Translations under genes and position numbers: made by a program
Shown: in pieces, positions 17,362 to 25,801 of the stretch
Numbering within the stretch: the first letter of the stretch is position 1
How the letters are laid out: every line of letters begins with the position of its first letter
The notes under the pieces: generated by a model
Databases searched by the model: none
What the model was told of the DNA's origin: nothing
What the model saw: only the letters and a program-made list of their open reading frames with translations
Assembly: GCA_023426005.1 (NCBI GenBank)
Contig: JAFABO010000030.1
Coordinates: 1 to 64,000, forward strand
Source of the DNA: Bacillota bacterium
GTDB lineage: Bacteria > Bacillota > Clostridia > Acetivibrionales > DSM-1351
Direction of reading: 5' to 3'
Length of the DNA: 64,000 bases

Positions 17362-18354
17362 TTATTTTTTCGACCTGAAGTATGTGCTGGCAAGTGCTAG
17401 AATCAGTACTGCGCCTTTTACAATATCGAGAGAATAATAAGGGACTGAAAGCATAACAAGACCATTTTCAAGAATACCTACCAGCAATGCTCCTACAAGT
17501 GTTCCGATTGCATTCGGCTTTCCTGTTCCTGCAACTGAAAAACCGATATACGCTGCCGCAACCGCCGGCATAAGATAACCCGCGCCTGCATTAATCTGAG
17601 CTGATCCAACTCTGGATGCCAGCATTATACCGCCGAAGGTTGCAAAAAATGTTGACATAAAATATGCAAGAGTACGATATTTATTGACTGCTATACCTGA
17701 AAGTCTTGCAGCTTCCAAGTTACCTCCAACAGTATACATATATCTTCCATGCTTTGTATAAGTCAGGAATATGTGAACCAGAATTACAATTACCAACATT
17801 ATTATAATTATCCACGGAGCCTGTCCAATCAGCTTGAAAAATGCTGGTACCTTTCCCGTTGTGGGCGTACCGTCAAGCCTTGCCATGTTTTCCGAGACCG
17901 ATCCTCCGCCCGCATATGTCATGGCCACACCCTGGAATACAAACATAGTTGCCAGTGTTACAAGCATATCAGGTACTTTGACCTTTACTATAAAGAATGC
18001 ATTGATAGCAGCTATTGATAAAGCAATTAATATTGTTGCAACAATGGATAAGCCCGTGGACATTCCATGCCATACAAACATTGTCATGATCAGTGCATCC
18101 GCAAAGGTTGCCGTTGAACCTACCGACAGGTCAAAGCCGTTTACTGTAAGGGATATGGTTACACCGATAGCTATAACCGTAACAATGGAAATACTGCGCA
18201 GGATTGTAATCATATTGCTCATTTTCAGGAATGTGTCGGGCATAATTGCAGAAAAGAAAATAAATAAGAGTATAATAGTTATTACTGTTCCCCATTTAGT
18301 TAAAAAATCAACCGGCGAGAACTTGTTTTTTGATTTGGTTAAGTTGAGTTCCAT
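17362..18354 (-). CDS. Ribose-type ABC transporter permease
   Basis: A hydrophobic RbsC-family permease with about ten membrane segments. It contains the NGFDLSVGS and GKPNAIGTLVGALLVGILENG signatures of the family. AGGAGG lies 9 bases before the ATG at 18354, inside the end of the ATPase gene. With the ATPase and lipoprotein it forms an importer. From the operon the cargo is predicted to be 5-methylthioribose, 5-deoxyribose or a related deoxy sugar. Confidence 0.93.
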   Translation of the reverse strand: MELNLTKSKNKFSPVDFLTKWGTVITIILLFIFFSAIMPDTFLKMSNMITILRSISIVTVIAIGVTISLTVNGFDLSVGSTATFADALIMTMFVWHGMSTGLSIVATILIALSIAAINAFFIVKVKVPDMLVTLATMFVFQGVAMTYAGGGSVSENMARLDGTPTTGKVPAFFKLIGQAPWIIIIMLVIVILVHIFLTYTKHGRYMYTVGGNLEAARLSGIAVNKYRTLAYFMSTFFATFGGIMLASRVGSAQINAGAGYLMPAVAAAYIGFSVAGTGKPNAIGTLVGALLVGILENGLVMLSVPYYSLDIVKGAVLILALASTYFRSKK

Positions 18355-18356
18355 AA

Positions 18357-19883
18357 TCAATGACCTCCTGTAGAATAATAGAGAAGTTCTTCTTCACTAG
18401 TAGTTGAGACCTCTACTTCATTAACAATTCTGCCGTCGTACATAACATACGCCCTATCTGCAATTGCAAGTATTTCAGCAAACTCGCACGAAGCATAAAT
18501 AATACCTTTACCCATGGCCGCCAGCCTTTCGATCAGCTCAAAAATATCGCGTTTTGCTCCCACGTCCACACCTTTAGTAGGTTCATCAAAAATATATATT
18601 TCAGCGTCTGAAACAATCCATTTGCCAACAGCTACTTTTTGTTGATTTCCGCCTGACAGGAATTTTACAAATTGGTTTTCGGAAGGCGTTTTGATTCCAA
18701 GGTCTTTGATTATACCGCGTGCCGCTTCCTTTTCCTTCTTTTTGGATACAAAGCTTAATTTATCACTGTATTTTTTAAGAGATGTGGCTGACAGGTTGGA
18801 ATAGACAGGATCTTCTACCAGAATTCCCTCTTTTCTTCTTTCTTCAGGAACCAATGCTATTCCCTGTTTAACTGCTGAATGAGGATCTTTTATCTTAAGG
18901 ATTTTTTTATGAAGTCTGATTTCCCCGCTGCCCTGCCTCATAGCTCCGAACAGGGTCTTGCAAAGTTCAGTTTTACCTGCGCCTACCAGACCGGAGATTC
19001 CAACGATTTCACCTTTTTTAACCTTCAAATTTATATTTTTAACAGCTCCAGTTTTCTCATTCAAAGCATTAACTTCAAACATTACTTCCCCTATAGGTAT
19101 CTTTTTCTTAGGGTACGTATCATCAAATTTTCTTCCAAGCATCAATTCTACGATAGCTTTTGGAGTAAGGTCATTGTCAATTATTCTTTCTGCAACCACT
19201 CTGCCGTCTTTCATAACAGTGATGGTACGGCATATCTCAAATAATTCATGAAGTCTGTGAGAAATAAAAATTATTCCGACATTGTCTTTGTTCGCCAATT
19301 CCCTGACAATTCTAAAAAGTTCTTTCGTTTCACTATTACTTAATGGTGCCGTCGGTTCATCCAGTATTAAAAACTTACAATCTTCAACAGTAGCTCTGGC
19401 AATAAGCACCATCTGCTTCTGAGCAAGTGTCAATTCACTTACCAGTTTGTTAACATCCAGATCCATGTTGAATTTTCCCAGGATATCTTTTGCTTTTTTC
19501 TTTATTTCATTCCAATTGATAAATTGTTTGCCGCCCATTTTATTAACAATGCTGTTAAGCATAATATTTTCAGCAACGCTTAAGTACGGAATAAGTGCGG
19601 TATCTACTTCCTGATATACAATTTCTATACCAATTTTTTTAGCCTCTCTCGGATTTCTTATTTCGAGGGGCTTGTCATCAATAAATATCTGACCCTCATA
19701 GCCCGGATTCGCACCGGCCAACACTTTCATAAGAGTGGACTTTCCCGCTCCATTCGCACCTATAAGTGCACATATATTTCCGCTTTCCATTTCATAATCT
19801 ACATTAGATAGAGCTTTGACACCCGGAAATTCTATTGAAATATTGCTCATTCTAATTTTTGTAGCTTTTCTCTGCTGCATCAT
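18357..19883 (-). CDS. Ribose-type ABC transporter ATPase (two nucleotide-binding domains)
   Basis: A 508-residue RbsA-like fused ATPase. The first Walker A is GANGAGKST with Walker B FLILDEPTAPLS. The second half has a degenerate Walker A (GLVGAGKTEL), a signature LSGGNQQKV and EIYIFDEPTKGVDVG. It is separated from the lipoprotein gene by a long hairpin at 19905-19968. The ribosome site is GGGGGTGA just before the ATG. Confidence 0.95.
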   Translation of the reverse strand: MMQQRKATKIRMSNISIEFPGVKALSNVDYEMESGNICALIGANGAGKSTLMKVLAGANPGYEGQIFIDDKPLEIRNPREAKKIGIEIVYQEVDTALIPYLSVAENIMLNSIVNKMGGKQFINWNEIKKKAKDILGKFNMDLDVNKLVSELTLAQKQMVLIARATVEDCKFLILDEPTAPLSNSETKELFRIVRELANKDNVGIIFISHRLHELFEICRTITVMKDGRVVAERIIDNDLTPKAIVELMLGRKFDDTYPKKKIPIGEVMFEVNALNEKTGAVKNINLKVKKGEIVGISGLVGAGKTELCKTLFGAMRQGSGEIRLHKKILKIKDPHSAVKQGIALVPEERRKEGILVEDPVYSNLSATSLKKYSDKLSFVSKKKEKEAARGIIKDLGIKTPSENQFVKFLSGGNQQKVAVGKWIVSDAEIYIFDEPTKGVDVGAKRDIFELIERLAAMGKGIIYASCEFAEILAIADRAYVMYDGRIVNEVEVSTTSEEELLYYSTGGH

Positions 19884-19904
19884 TTCACCCCCGCAATTAT
19901 CAGG

Positions 19905-19968
19905 GTACTAATAATTTGCTAATAGAAAAGTGGAGTGTACCTTTTCTATTAGCATAAATCATTAGTAC
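19905..19968 (-). repeat. Long inverted repeat between binding-protein and ATPase genes
   Basis: Two arms of 26 and 28 bases (19905-19930 and 19941-19968) pair almost fully, with only a 2-base bulge and one mismatch, around a 10-base loop. It begins 12 bases after the lipoprotein stop. There is no T-run after it on the minus strand. It probably stabilises the binding-protein message or attenuates downstream expression, as is common for ABC operons. Confidence 0.7.
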
Positions 19969-19980
19969 TAAAAATTGAGA

Positions 19981-21072
19981 TTATTTGCTGTTTGCTTTTC
20001 TTAGTTCGTCCATCCAGGGTTCATTGTAGGCATCCGATTTTCCCCATCCGGGAACAACTTCGTTCAGGGTTGTCATGATTGTATCTGATTTCAACTGTTC
20101 AGCTTTTATTAAATTTGCTTCAAGATTGAATGCCTCAGGAGTCTCTTCACCTTTTAATTTCTTAGCAAGAATTCTCATGTCAACTGTCCCGATAAGTTTA
20201 GGGTCAACTGCTGCCGTGGCCTTCCAGATGCTGTCTTTTTCCATCATCAGGTTTATATCCTGGTTTGAAATATCTATGGAAATAAGCTGAATATCATTCC
20301 TCTTCGCTTCCTGCATTGCCTTATATCCACCCTTTGCCAGTTCATCCCATGAACCCCATATTGCATCTATGGAACCTGCAGGATACTTGGACAATACAGC
20401 CCCGACACGGGAGGAAACTTCACCCTGCACATCATCAAGTGTGGATGGTCCGATAAGTTCGACTGTTTTGATCTTGCCCTCCGCTTCATACTTTTTATAG
20501 ATCTCTTCACGCCTGTCAAGAGGAGGTACCCCAGGTCCAAACCACAGTTTTAATATCCTGGCCGGTTTATTGGGTGATCTTGCGATAATCTCATCAAGAG
20601 ATAACTGCGCCAATGCGTAGTCATCCTGTGCTGTAGAAGTGATTCCTTTGGGTATAGCATTATCTTTAAAAGCAGTGTCAAAAGTAACAACTTTCATTCC
20701 TTTGTCCAGTGCCGGTTTTAACATATCGCTTGAGTACTCAACTTTACCATGGGAAATAATGAGTCCATCATAATTTTTTTCAATTTGCTGTCCTACAAGT
20801 TCCTGGAATTTTGCATCGTCGCCATTGGATATAAAGGTATCCACCTCATACCCCAAAGCTTTTCCTTCCTGTACCGCACCATCCAGGAATTGCTTGGTAT
20901 GGTCGTCAGAAGGCAGGTTTCTAATTACTGCAATTTTAATTTTCTTTGTTTCAGCTGTACCCTGTGAGCCGGTGCCTGCAGTTGCATCCCCGGCTTTGCC
21001 TGTCCCGCAGCCGGCAAGGGTTGATGTCACAACTGCCGCAATCATGAGCATTGAAAGAAGCTTTCTCTTCAT
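19981..21072 (-). CDS. Sugar-binding lipoprotein of the ribose-type ABC importer
   Basis: A type 1 periplasmic-binding-fold protein. The signal peptide has the lipobox STLAGC, with the lipidated Cys about 22 residues after the ATG at 21072, which has GGGAGG 8 bases upstream. The mature domain (KIAVIRNLPSDDHTKQFLDG, then ITSTAQDDYALAQ) fits pentose or deoxysugar binders. It is the second gene of the microcompartment operon. Its ligand is inferred, not shown. Confidence 0.92.
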   Translation of the reverse strand: MKRKLLSMLMIAAVVTSTLAGCGTGKAGDATAGTGSQGTAETKKIKIAVIRNLPSDDHTKQFLDGAVQEGKALGYEVDTFISNGDDAKFQELVGQQIEKNYDGLIISHGKVEYSSDMLKPALDKGMKVVTFDTAFKDNAIPKGITSTAQDDYALAQLSLDEIIARSPNKPARILKLWFGPGVPPLDRREEIYKKYEAEGKIKTVELIGPSTLDDVQGEVSSRVGAVLSKYPAGSIDAIWGSWDELAKGGYKAMQEAKRNDIQLISIDISNQDINLMMEKDSIWKATAAVDPKLIGTVDMRILAKKLKGEETPEAFNLEANLIKAEQLKSDTIMTTLNEVVPGWGKSDAYNEPWMDELRKANSK

Positions 21073-21166
21073 ATAAGTACCTCCCATAAACTAAGTGTAA
21101 AATAACTTTTATATTAATAACTATGGGCATTGGGCACTCCACTGATCACCCATAGGTATCACCGCA

Positions 21167-22165
21167 TTAAATCAGGCCTGCCGTACTTTCTCTTTCTATC
21201 AGTTTTGTTGTAACCAGCATTTTTACTGTTTCCGCCGAGGGGTTGTTAATCTTTTCATCCAGCAGTTTTACTGCCAGTTCACCCATTCTCTCCTTGTATA
21301 CCCTTATAGTTGTCAATGGCTTGTCCATCATGGTGCAGAAGGGAATATCATCAAACCCGATAACCGATATCCCGTCGGGTATTTTTATTCCGTGGGCTTT
21401 TAATGCTTTTGCGGCACCAATTACTATTGTGTCGTTGGCTCCTACGAAAGCTGTCGGCAAATCGCCCGATATCTGCTTCAAGTGCTTTGACATATCCTGA
21501 TAGGCACCGTCCAGATTTGGTTCAACATGGAGTATCATTTGATTTTTATCCAGGCCAAACTCTTCCATGCTCTTTAAAAAAGCCTCTGTCCGCTGATCAA
21601 AATTGGTAAACCTTATTACACTGTCCAGATATCCTATTTTCTTATGCCCCAGAGAAACCAGATAACTTACTGCTTTGTAAATTCCATCAAAATTATCCAT
21701 AACTACCGAATCGATATCATGCTTTTGAAAAATATTGTCAACTGCTACGATCGGAACAGAAATATCTTTTAACAGGGAAACATCTTCAGATTTTGCCTCT
21801 GTTCCTAAAAAAACTATTCCCGCATATTCTTCATAATCAATAGCTTTTATTTCTGACTGAAAATCAGTTTCCATAATATTTTTAATTATGAGAGTATATC
21901 CCAAGTTACGGGAAGCATACTCAATAGAATCGATTACTCTGGCTATAAAATCGCCGTTCTGCTCAACTGCAGCACCACTTCCGATATACTTGATAAAAAG
22001 GATATTCTTTTTGGGAGTGCTTGTCCTTTTGGCATATCCATATTTATTTGCTATTTCAAGAATCTTATTACGGGTTTCCTCACTCACTCCGGCCCTGTTA
22101 TTAAGTGCTAAAGACACAGTGGCTTGAGATACTTTTGCCAATTTGGAAATTTCTTTAATGTTCAT
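21167..22165 (-). CDS. LacI-family transcriptional regulator of the BMC operon
   Basis: The N-terminal helix-turn-helix MNIKEISKLAKVSQATVSLA is followed by the hinge and a sugar-binding domain (NILFIKYIGSG ... VIGFDDIPFCTMMDKPLTTI). I choose the ATG at 22165, 5 bases after AGGTGG; a GTG at 22174 is less likely. It is the first gene of the operon, so it probably autoregulates through the palindrome at 22455-22470. It would sense a pathway sugar. Confidence 0.93.
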   Translation of the reverse strand: MNIKEISKLAKVSQATVSLALNNRAGVSEETRNKILEIANKYGYAKRTSTPKKNILFIKYIGSGAAVEQNGDFIARVIDSIEYASRNLGYTLIIKNIMETDFQSEIKAIDYEEYAGIVFLGTEAKSEDVSLLKDISVPIVAVDNIFQKHDIDSVVMDNFDGIYKAVSYLVSLGHKKIGYLDSVIRFTNFDQRTEAFLKSMEEFGLDKNQMILHVEPNLDGAYQDMSKHLKQISGDLPTAFVGANDTIVIGAAKALKAHGIKIPDGISVIGFDDIPFCTMMDKPLTTIRVYKERMGELAVKLLDEKINNPSAETVKMLVTTKLIERESTAGLI

Positions 22166-22210
22166 ATTGACCACCTATTGTTTTAAATTTTGTTTTAGCC
22201 TTTACCAAAA

Positions 22211-22355
22211 TCAATTACGGTTCAAAGCCCTCGCCTTCAAGGCGAATTATGCCTTTGAGCTGGCTTTGAACGCAGTTTGGGTTTTAATTTGATTTTGACT
22301 TCAGGGGGCTTTAGCCTCAAACCCAAACTCTCGGCTTTCAGCCGATAGTAATTGA
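22211..22355 (-). ncRNA. Structured leader element, candidate cis-regulatory RNA
   Basis: An 8-base closing stem (22211-22218 with 22348-22355) encloses three further helices. Arm A is 10 bases, 22220-22229 with 22262-22271, with an inner hairpin 22232-22244. Arm B is 11 bases, 22274-22284 with 22319-22329, with an inner hairpin near 22307-22316. Arm C is 6 bases, 22331-22336 with 22340-22345. All pairings are perfect. It lies between the predicted promoter and the lacI start, so it should be transcribed as part of the 5' leader. It matches no riboswitch I recognise. The alternative is a small palindromic mobile repeat. Confidence 0.5.
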
Positions 22356-22454
22356 CTTAGGAACTTTAGATAACTTAAAGTGTTTAGTTAAAAAAGTGAA
22401 TTATTATTTAAGTATTTCCTTGGTCTGTTTTTAAATTTCACTGTTAAATTCGTT

Positions 22455-22470
22455 TACTTCAATTGAAGTA
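22455..22470. promoter_or_regulatory. Perfect 16-bp palindrome, candidate LacI operator
   Basis: TACTTCAATTGAAGTA is a perfect dyad overlapping the -10 hexamer and start region of the predicted operon promoter, the usual place for a repressor site. Binding by the LacI protein encoded downstream is inferred. Confidence 0.55.
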
Positions 22471-22495
22471 TAGCATATCATTTTTAAAATCACAA
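22467..22495 (-). promoter_or_regulatory. Predicted promoter of the BMC operon
   Basis: On the minus strand TTGTGA (22495-22490) and TATACT (22472-22467) are separated by exactly 17 bases. The start site would fall near 22460, giving a leader of about 295 bases that includes the structured element. Confidence 0.6.
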
Positions 22496-22678
22496 TAGTT
22501 TTTTTAACACTTTTTTAATTTTTTTGTCTAAGTTTGATATATTTCCTTAACTTTGATAAGACTTTTTATTCTTTTTGTACATTTTATTATGCAAATGGTT
22601 GTTTCAAGGTTTAAAATGTTTATCTAAATTTTATTTAAAACTTTAGTATTATTTTAGTTAAAGTTTAGATGTAAAATA

Positions 22679-22723
22679 AAAAAAGGCTTTCTATCAGAAA
22701 CCGCCTCATAGAAAGCCTTTTTT
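22679..22723 (-). terminator. Rho-independent terminator of the YesMN-linked sugar operon
   Basis: A perfect 16-base stem (22679-22694 with 22708-22723) ends in a run of T on the minus strand, 34 bases after the stop at 22757. It is symmetric enough to act in both directions. Confidence 0.85.
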
Positions 22724-22756
22724 ATGTTTATGGACCGGACTTACGCCCGCCACATA

Positions 22757-23914
22757 TTATTGTACATTAACCCATTTTTGTTCTTTAGCAGATTCCAGAA
22801 TCCTATCGCACAGCAGCAGTTCTCTAAAGCCGCTTTTAAATGTCGGAAAATCCGGTTCCTGACTTCTGCCTGAGCCATCATTTGCAATAAAGCTATAAAC
22901 CTTCTTAAACATCTGTTTTGATGTATCATAAAAACCTTCATTATGGCCTCCGGGCAGGCCTGTTATTTCTCTGGCGCAGGAATCCAGAAGAGACGGTTCT
23001 TTCATAAGTAATTCGTTATTTCCGTCCCTTTTCCCAATCCACATTTCGTTGGGCCTTTCCGAATCCCAGGATATTGATTTCCTGGTGCCGTAAACCTCAA
23101 AGAAGAGCCTGTTTTTTCTTCCTGCCGCCATTTGGTTTACAGTCAATGAGCCATGGGCACCGTTTTCAAATCTAAGCAGTACTGAAGCATAATCTTCAGT
23201 ATTTATACTGATATCCTCATAGTCTTTTTCGTCAAATACCCTTCCGGAATATGTTTCAACTGCCTTCAATGCTTTTTTCCTGACAGGATAAAACGTCGCA
23301 AGATCGGAGCATACCTGTGTTATTCTCGAGCTTGAAATGAATTCAATCATATCACACCAGTGTGAGCCAATATCTGCAACAGCTCTGGATTCACCGCTCA
23401 ATGAGGATTCTAACCTCCAGCTGTAATCAGTTTCGAATAAAAGCCAGTCTTGTTGATACGAACCGTTTATAGCCACTATTCTCCCAAGTTCACCGCTTTC
23501 AACCATTGCTTTGGCCTGATGTATAAGCGGATAGAATCTGAGGTTAAAGTGAACTGCGTTGACGAGTTTTTTCTCATCTGCAAGGTTTATGAGTTCTCCC
23601 GCCTGTTCAACCGTAATTGCCAATGGCTTTTCACAGATTACATGCTTGTTTGCAAGAAGCGCTTCTTTACAGATATTAAAATGTGTAAAATTAGGAGTAC
23701 ATACATGAACACATTTTATATCCCTGTCAAGCAGGAGATCACGGTAATTACCGTAATATTTCGGTATTTCCAACTGCTCCGCCTTTTTTTGGGCTATCCC
23801 GTCACTGATATCTGCAACAGCTGCTACCTCTACAAAGCCCAATCTTCTTAGTGCATCTATATGTGCAGGGCCGATGAACCCTGTCCCGATAATACCAGCC
23901 TTAATGTTTTGCAT
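22757..23914 (-). CDS. Gfo/Idh/MocA-family NAD(P)-dependent oxidoreductase
   Basis: A Rossmann domain with GIIGTGFIGPAH at the start and the family motif HVICEKPLAITV near residue 95, then the C-terminal alpha/beta substrate domain. These enzymes oxidise or reduce sugars and cyclitols. It is the last gene of an operon with an ABC importer, a medium-chain dehydrogenase and a TIM-barrel isomerase, which suggests oxidative breakdown of an imported sugar derivative. The substrate is unknown. Confidence 0.9.
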   Translation of the reverse strand: MQNIKAGIIGTGFIGPAHIDALRRLGFVEVAAVADISDGIAQKKAEQLEIPKYYGNYRDLLLDRDIKCVHVCTPNFTHFNICKEALLANKHVICEKPLAITVEQAGELINLADEKKLVNAVHFNLRFYPLIHQAKAMVESGELGRIVAINGSYQQDWLLFETDYSWRLESSLSGESRAVADIGSHWCDMIEFISSSRITQVCSDLATFYPVRKKALKAVETYSGRVFDEKDYEDISINTEDYASVLLRFENGAHGSLTVNQMAAGRKNRLFFEVYGTRKSISWDSERPNEMWIGKRDGNNELLMKEPSLLDSCAREITGLPGGHNEGFYDTSKQMFKKVYSFIANDGSGRSQEPDFPTFKSGFRELLLCDRILESAKEQKWVNVQ

Positions 23915-23963
23915 ACCAGGCCATCCCCCTATAATTATTTCTTCTGAATATGACAGGTTTATA

Positions 23964-24704
23964 TCAAGCTTTTGAAGTAAGTACCTTCTTCAAGCCCTCA
24001 AAGCTTTTTGATATTCCGTCAAAGTGGTCTGAATTATACTCCTCCTGCTCAACAATATAGGGTATTTTATTGGGATCCGCCAATTTTGCTACTGCTTTAA
24101 AATCAATAATACCTTGGCCTATATACACATTATCCTTGAGATTTTCAGAAATCTCCTTGGCATGTATGGCACATACTCTTTCCTGCTTTGCATAGGAAGT
24201 AATATATTCAACCGGATCAAGACCCGCATATGCAATCCAGTATAAGTCAGGTTCCAGCATTAGTGAAGGAGCAAGTTCCATTAAAATGTCAAGAGCATAT
24301 TTACCTTCAAATTTTCTGAATTCCTGAGCATGGTTGTGGTAGCCTACCTTTATTCCTTTTTCAGCTGCTATTATTGCACATTTTTCAAGTACTGCGGCAG
24401 CATCTTTAATCTCTTCAAGCGAATTGCAGTCAAGCCAGGGGCACACAATCATCCGGTAGCCTACATTTATTGCATATTCCAGTTCTTCATTAAACCTGTT
24501 CTCGAACTGATCTATACCAACATGTGATGAGATGGCAGTCAAGCCATACTTTGACAGCAGCTCCTTCATTGAAGCAGGATCATAACCGAAGTAGCCGGCA
24601 AATTCAATCGACTTATAGCCAGCCTTGGCGGTCATTTCAAGAGCTTTTTCATAATTTTCCGCTTCTTCTTCCTTTATTGAATACATTTGCAATGCGATAT
24701 TCAT
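23964..24704 (-). CDS. Sugar phosphate isomerase/epimerase (AP-endonuclease-2 TIM barrel)
   Basis: A 246-residue single-domain barrel. It starts MNIALQMYSIKEEEAENYEKA and carries the metal-site segments VGYHNHAQEF, EPDLYWI and VEQEEY expected for xylose-isomerase-like enzymes (inosose dehydratase, tagatose epimerase and relatives). It lies between the two dehydrogenase genes. In Gfo/Idh operons such proteins often act on the keto-sugar formed by the dehydrogenase. Confidence 0.88.
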   Translation of the reverse strand: MNIALQMYSIKEEEAENYEKALEMTAKAGYKSIEFAGYFGYDPASMKELLSKYGLTAISSHVGIDQFENRFNEELEYAINVGYRMIVCPWLDCNSLEEIKDAAAVLEKCAIIAAEKGIKVGYHNHAQEFRKFEGKYALDILMELAPSLMLEPDLYWIAYAGLDPVEYITSYAKQERVCAIHAKEISENLKDNVYIGQGIIDFKAVAKLADPNKIPYIVEQEEYNSDHFDGISKSFEGLKKVLTSKA

Positions 24705-24734
24705 AGTTAAACCTCCACAATTTTTTTATTTTTA

Positions 24735-25742
24735 TCATGTCCAATCAAATACTATACCCATGTAATCATCTTTTTTATTTCTTAAATTATCATAGGCTTC
24801 CATACATTTTTCCGGTTTTATAATCTCTGTAACCAAACCACTGACATTGATCCGTCCGTTTTTAATGAAGTTAAACATGATTTTTGAATTTCTTTCCAGG
24901 GAATGTTTAACGAAAGCATCTTCATTTACAGGGTACTTCCATTCATGCGCCCCCTTAAAGGTAACATTAAAAGCAGCTAAATGGCAATGATTTAAAACCT
25001 CTGTCAGATTGACATTATGTGGGGCCCGTGGACTTCCCAGAAAAATAATTTCGCCGTTTTGTGCAAGCAGCTTCAAGTTTGAGGCACCCACAGCCGGCAG
25101 TCCGGTGGCTTCTATACAGGTCGAAACCATTTTGCCTGAAGTTATTCTTTTTACTTCCTCCTCCAGGTCGCATTCTTTACTGTTTACTGTATAATCAATA
25201 CCGCACTTCTCAGAAATATCAAGTCTTTTCTGGCAAACATCAGCGGCTATAACTATTCCACCCTGAATTTTTGCAAGTTGTGCAGCCATATTTCCGACCA
25301 GGCCCTGACCTGTTACCAGAACATAATCTCCGAATTCTATGTTTGATGTTCTGACCGAGGTGGCTGCAATGGTAGCCATTCTGACCAATGGTACATATCT
25401 ATCGTCCATGCCCTCTGGTACCTTTAGAAATATTCCGGTTACAGGTAATATTTCATATTCGGTATGCGAACCATAGCAGAAAATCTTATCACCAATTTCA
25501 TAATCTGAAACATCAGGGGCTTTATTAACTATTTCCCCAATACAGCAGTAGCCCATCACCCCTGGAAGAGGGAACCAGCTTTCACCTCCGGAAAGACATG
25601 CAAGTTCAGTTCCTGTGCTTATCAATGAGTATAACTTTTTTAACAAAACATGGCCTGCCGGAATGTTCTGCTCATCAACAGTATCCTTTTGCAATTCAAC
25701 TCTCCATGGTCCGGCAAATACAACTTTTTTGTACTCCAACAT
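24735..25742 (-). CDS. Medium-chain dehydrogenase/reductase lacking the structural zinc lobe
   Basis: A 335-residue MDR protein with a GroES-like N-terminal half and a Rossmann half (VLVTGQGLVGNMAAQLAKI). It lacks the four-cysteine structural zinc loop, and the usual GHE motif reads GVMGYCCIGE, so it belongs to a diverged subgroup. It probably oxidises a sugar or polyol with NAD(P). It lies between the permease genes and the isomerase of the same operon. Confidence 0.82.
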   Translation of the reverse strand: MLEYKKVVFAGPWRVELQKDTVDEQNIPAGHVLLKKLYSLISTGTELACLSGGESWFPLPGVMGYCCIGEIVNKAPDVSDYEIGDKIFCYGSHTEYEILPVTGIFLKVPEGMDDRYVPLVRMATIAATSVRTSNIEFGDYVLVTGQGLVGNMAAQLAKIQGGIVIAADVCQKRLDISEKCGIDYTVNSKECDLEEEVKRITSGKMVSTCIEATGLPAVGASNLKLLAQNGEIIFLGSPRAPHNVNLTEVLNHCHLAAFNVTFKGAHEWKYPVNEDAFVKHSLERNSKIMFNFIKNGRINVSGLVTEIIKPEKCMEAYDNLRNKKDDYMGIVFDWT

Positions 25743-25801
25743 AATAAAGCTCTCCTTTTTTATATAAAATTGTTATTCTTCTACCTTGAAATTAGCCTCC
25801 C

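Larger units (their letters stand above)
22166..22756. other. 591-base leader and intergenic region
   Basis: This gene-free stretch contains, from left to right, a cloverleaf-like structured element (22211-22355), an AT-rich stretch, the LacI-operon promoter with overlapping palindrome (22455-22495), an A/T-rich stretch, and the terminator of the neighbouring sugar operon (22679-22723). Confidence 0.8.

Noticed and set aside
22211..22355. tRNA gene
   Set aside because: The cloverleaf-like folding is too long, and it lacks the T-loop, anticodon arm geometry and CCA end of a tRNA.
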